Source of the DNA: CAYJAD01 sp964370675
GTDB taxonomy: Bacteria; Desulfobacterota; Desulfovibrionia; Desulfovibrionales; Desulfovibrionaceae
Length of the DNA stretch: 64,000 nt
Assembly: GCA_964370675.1 (NCBI GenBank)
Contig: CAYJKC010000007.1
Location: 1-64,000 of the forward strand
Direction of reading: 5' to 3'
Shown piece by piece: positions 62,019 through 64,000 of the stretch (positions are counted from its first letter, which is position 1; every line of letters starts with the position of its first letter). A model generated the notes under the pieces. The model was not told where the DNA came from and searched no databases. It was given only the letters and a program-made list of their open reading frames with translations. Both the position numbers and the translations under genes were made by a program.

Positions 62019-64000
62019 TTATTTCTGCTGCATACTAGTAATTAATTCACTTAAGGCCTGACTTTGCGAAGTTAGCTCAGCAATAGCATTAAGTGATTCT
62101 TGCATAGTGGTAGCAGTTTGTGCGGCCAGTTGATTTACTTCAGTCAGTTGTGCATTTACATTTTGACTGTGATCAGCTTGCTGTACACTTGATGCCGCAA
62201 TATTTTGTGATTTGGTGGTAGTTTGCTCAACCATATTCATAATACTTTTAAATACAGTACCGGTTTCATTTACCAATTGACTGGTTTTATGAACTTCCAC
62301 AGCAGATTGATTAACCTGCTCAACGCTTACCCTAACACTGCTTTGGATGGCAGTAATGGCCTCTTGCACTTGAGTGGTTGAAGTCATAGTTTTTTCAGCA
62401 AGTTTGCGCACTTCATCTGCAACAACAGCAAATCCGCGTCCAGCTTCACCAGCTCTTGCGGCTTCAATGGCGGCATTTAATGCTAGCAAGTTGGTTTGAT
62501 CAGCAATATCACCAATAGTAATAATAACTTCATTAATAGCATTGGCACTTTCGTTTAATTTTTCCATGCCATCTTTAAGGCTTTCTGATTGTAGCTCCAC
62601 AGCGCGAATACTTTCAACAGCCCTACCTACAACGTCAGAACCTGTTACAGCTTCATTTCTTGCTTGTTCAGACACCTCAGAAGCCTCTTGAGCCATGCTT
62701 GCCATAGTGCTTACATCATCATTCATATTATGCATGATATTGCTGGCAGTAGATGCTCGCTCTGCTTGCACTGCGGCTATTTCTTCAGAGTATTTTAATT
62801 GTGCACCTAATTCTTCAGAAGCACTTGCCACTTGTGAAGAAATTTGTGTCGCTTGCTCAGCCACATGTAAAATGGTTTGCTGTGTTGCCTTAAATGCGGT
62901 TACATCTGTAATTAGCTGTAAAACAGCATTAACTTCATGACTTTCTTGATCAATTAATGGTATAGCATTATACAAAATATCAAGGTTGCCAGCTTGAGGA
63001 TGAGCTACAGTTTCTCCACCTTGAGGCATCTTAGTAGCAAGAGCTTTTTGCAAACCATCGTTAGGAGTTGAGTCATCTTCACGATTAAACAAGTCCTTAC
63101 AAGATTTGTCACGGTAACAAGAACCAGCAAGTGCCACACCGGCTTTATTAACATATTTTGCTTTGAGTGAATTATCAAGCACCACAACTGGCGATGGAAT
63201 ATTATCAATAACAGCCACATAGTTTGTAATAATTGCATTGGTACCATTAATAAGGCTTGCAAAATCACCCTTAAAGTTTGCTGCATCAGACTCTGCTAAC
63301 AAATCTCCACGTTTAATGACTAATTCTAAGCGACTATATTCATCAATAATACTACGCAAAACACGAGAAATATCTTGCAATGAGTCTGCAAGCATACCCA
63401 TTTCATCCTTGCTGGTTTTTGTAATTTCTACATCAAGTTTGCCATTGGCAATGTCTTGAGCAAACTTTACTGCACCCATTAAGGATTTGCGTAAATTAAG
63501 CACGCATACACCTGTCACTAACACAATAATAAGGGTTACTAAAGCTGCAATACCAAATATTCTTTGCCCAAGAACCAAGCTTGAAGCATTAGCTTCATTC
63601 ACATCAAGAGCTGCAATGGCAACCCAACCTGTGTCTTTTTGTTCATCAAAATATGCAAATTTTTTCTCTCCATTAAGCTCAAAGTCAAGATTACCAGACT
63701 TATTTTGCATAATACCCTTTCCCCAAGGTGTATTATTGAGCTGTAATTTCAATACATCGGCAGTATTACTACTTAAAAATACAGAACCATTTCTATCTGC
63801 CACCATAAATGAACCTTTTTGCCCAAGAGGTATTCTCTTACTAAATGTATCATCTAGGTATGTTACATTGAATACAACGCCAATAATTTCCTTGGTTCCT
63901 GTTCTGAAAACAGGAGAAGAAACAGCATAAACCACTCTATCTTTAAATATAAATGGTGCACCAGCAGTAACATGCCCTTGCATAGCATTGGTAAACATAT
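62019..64000 (-). CDS. Methyl-accepting chemotaxis protein, 5' end outside the window
   Basis: At least 660 residues, open at the window edge; the first visible Met is not a convincing start. Visible order: the distal part of an extracellular Cache-type sensor (PVFRTGTKEIIGVV, GSFMVADRNGSVF), a membrane helix (IAALVTLIIVLVTGVCVL), a HAMP region, a PAS-like domain (IDNIPSPVVVLDNSLKAKYVN) with the cysteine pattern CYRDKSC, and the MCP signalling domain with the tip ADQTNLLALNAAIEAARAGE. PAS domains inside Desulfovibrio chemoreceptors often sense redox. The N-terminal helix and first half of the sensor lie beyond base 64000. Confidence 0.88.
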   Translation of the reverse strand, partial: MFTNAMQGHVTAGAPFIFKDRVVYAVSSPVFRTGTKEIIGVVFNVTYLDDTFSKRIPLGQKGSFMVADRNGSVFLSSNTADVLKLQLNNTPWGKGIMQNKSGNLDFELNGEKKFAYFDEQKDTGWVAIAALDVNEANASSLVLGQRIFGIAALVTLIIVLVTGVCVLNLRKSLMGAVKFAQDIANGKLDVEITKTSKDEMGMLADSLQDISRVLRSIIDEYSRLELVIKRGDLLAESDAANFKGDFASLINGTNAIITNYVAVIDNIPSPVVVLDNSLKAKYVNKAGVALAGSCYRDKSCKDLFNREDDSTPNDGLQKALATKMPQGGETVAHPQAGNLDILYNAIPLIDQESHEVNAVLQLITDVTAFKATQQTILHVAEQATQISSQVASASEELGAQLKYSEEIAAVQAERASTASNIMHNMNDDVSTMASMAQEASEVSEQARNEAVTGSDVVGRAVESIRAVELQSESLKDGMEKLNESANAINEVIITIGDIADQTNLLALNAAIEAARAGEAGRGFAVVADEVRKLAEKTMTSTTQVQEAITAIQSSVRVSVEQVNQSAVEVHKTSQLVNETGTVFKSIMNMVEQTTTKSQNIAASSVQQADHSQNVNAQLTEVNQLAAQTATTMQESLNAIAELTSQSQALSELITSMQQK

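Noticed and set aside
1..64000. CRISPR array, insertion sequence, prophage or rRNA operon
   Set aside because: No regularly spaced repeats, transposase, integrase, phage structural gene or rRNA sequence was seen in either strand.

Overview
The window looks like a chromosomal segment of an AT-rich member of the Desulfovibrionales (sulfate reducers and relatives). This is inferred from gene content, not from a database search. Pointers are the ileS-lspA-PLDc_N-cpoB order, a NIL-domain/ferredoxin protein of the kind used in homocysteine synthesis, a MetH without a reactivation domain, a four-subunit ferredoxin-dependent 2-oxoacid oxidoreductase, a chemoreceptor with a C-terminal hemerythrin domain, and the ispE/tRNA-Gln/prs/rplY/pth block. 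Envelope genes (LolB-like, CpoB-like, M48 peptidase, lipoboxes) indicate a diderm cell. I could not assign a genus. No insertion sequence, prophage, CRISPR array or rRNA operon was seen.

Layout. 1-5.1 kb: ileS operon from a clear promoter to a strong terminator. 5.2-8.6 kb: a hairpin-forming repeat, a coupled pair of RimK-like ATP-grasp ligases, and UDP-glucose dehydrogenase. 8.7-12.1 kb: nnr, tsaE and lysC, where lysC carries an in-frame internal start. 12.2-21.3 kb: two reverse-strand blocks, metH-tlpA-NAGS-hpt-zinc ribbon-radA and clpS-clpA. 21.4-33.3 kb: a long forward run with an RpoH-like sigma factor, an envelope lipoprotein group, rpiB, cysS, an M48 peptidase, hslV, ispE, tRNA-Gln, prs, rplY, an alpha/beta hydrolase and pth. 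33.4-36.1 kb: carD, an unusually long non-coding stretch, and rho. 36.2-45.7 kb: hemerythrin chemoreceptor, ACT/UPF0210 pair, yedF, a lipoprotein, the 2-oxoacid oxidoreductase operon and queA. 45.8-53.4 kb: second copy of the hairpin repeat, coaBC, a divergent UDG-like protein, tsaC, rlmH, thrC, plsY and an RNB ribonuclease. 53.7-59.3 kb: two MBOAT/SGNH-like acyltransferase modules facing each other as an inverted, diverged duplication. 59.4-64 kb: an ADP-forming acyl-CoA synthetase and a chemoreceptor cut by the window end.

Most genes are housekeeping: translation quality control, t6A tRNA modification (tsaE, tsaC), the aspartate family (lysC, thrC), methionine (NIL-Fe-S protein, metH) and envelope assembly. 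The parts that stand out are (1) two ~97-nt imperfect palindromes that share a core but have different, still base-paired outer arms; (2) the mirrored pair of acyltransferase modules; (3) the translationally coupled ATP-grasp pair with its own promoter and no recognisable substrate gene; and (4) a coaBC-linked protein that looks like a uracil-DNA-glycosylase fold with lost active-site motifs.
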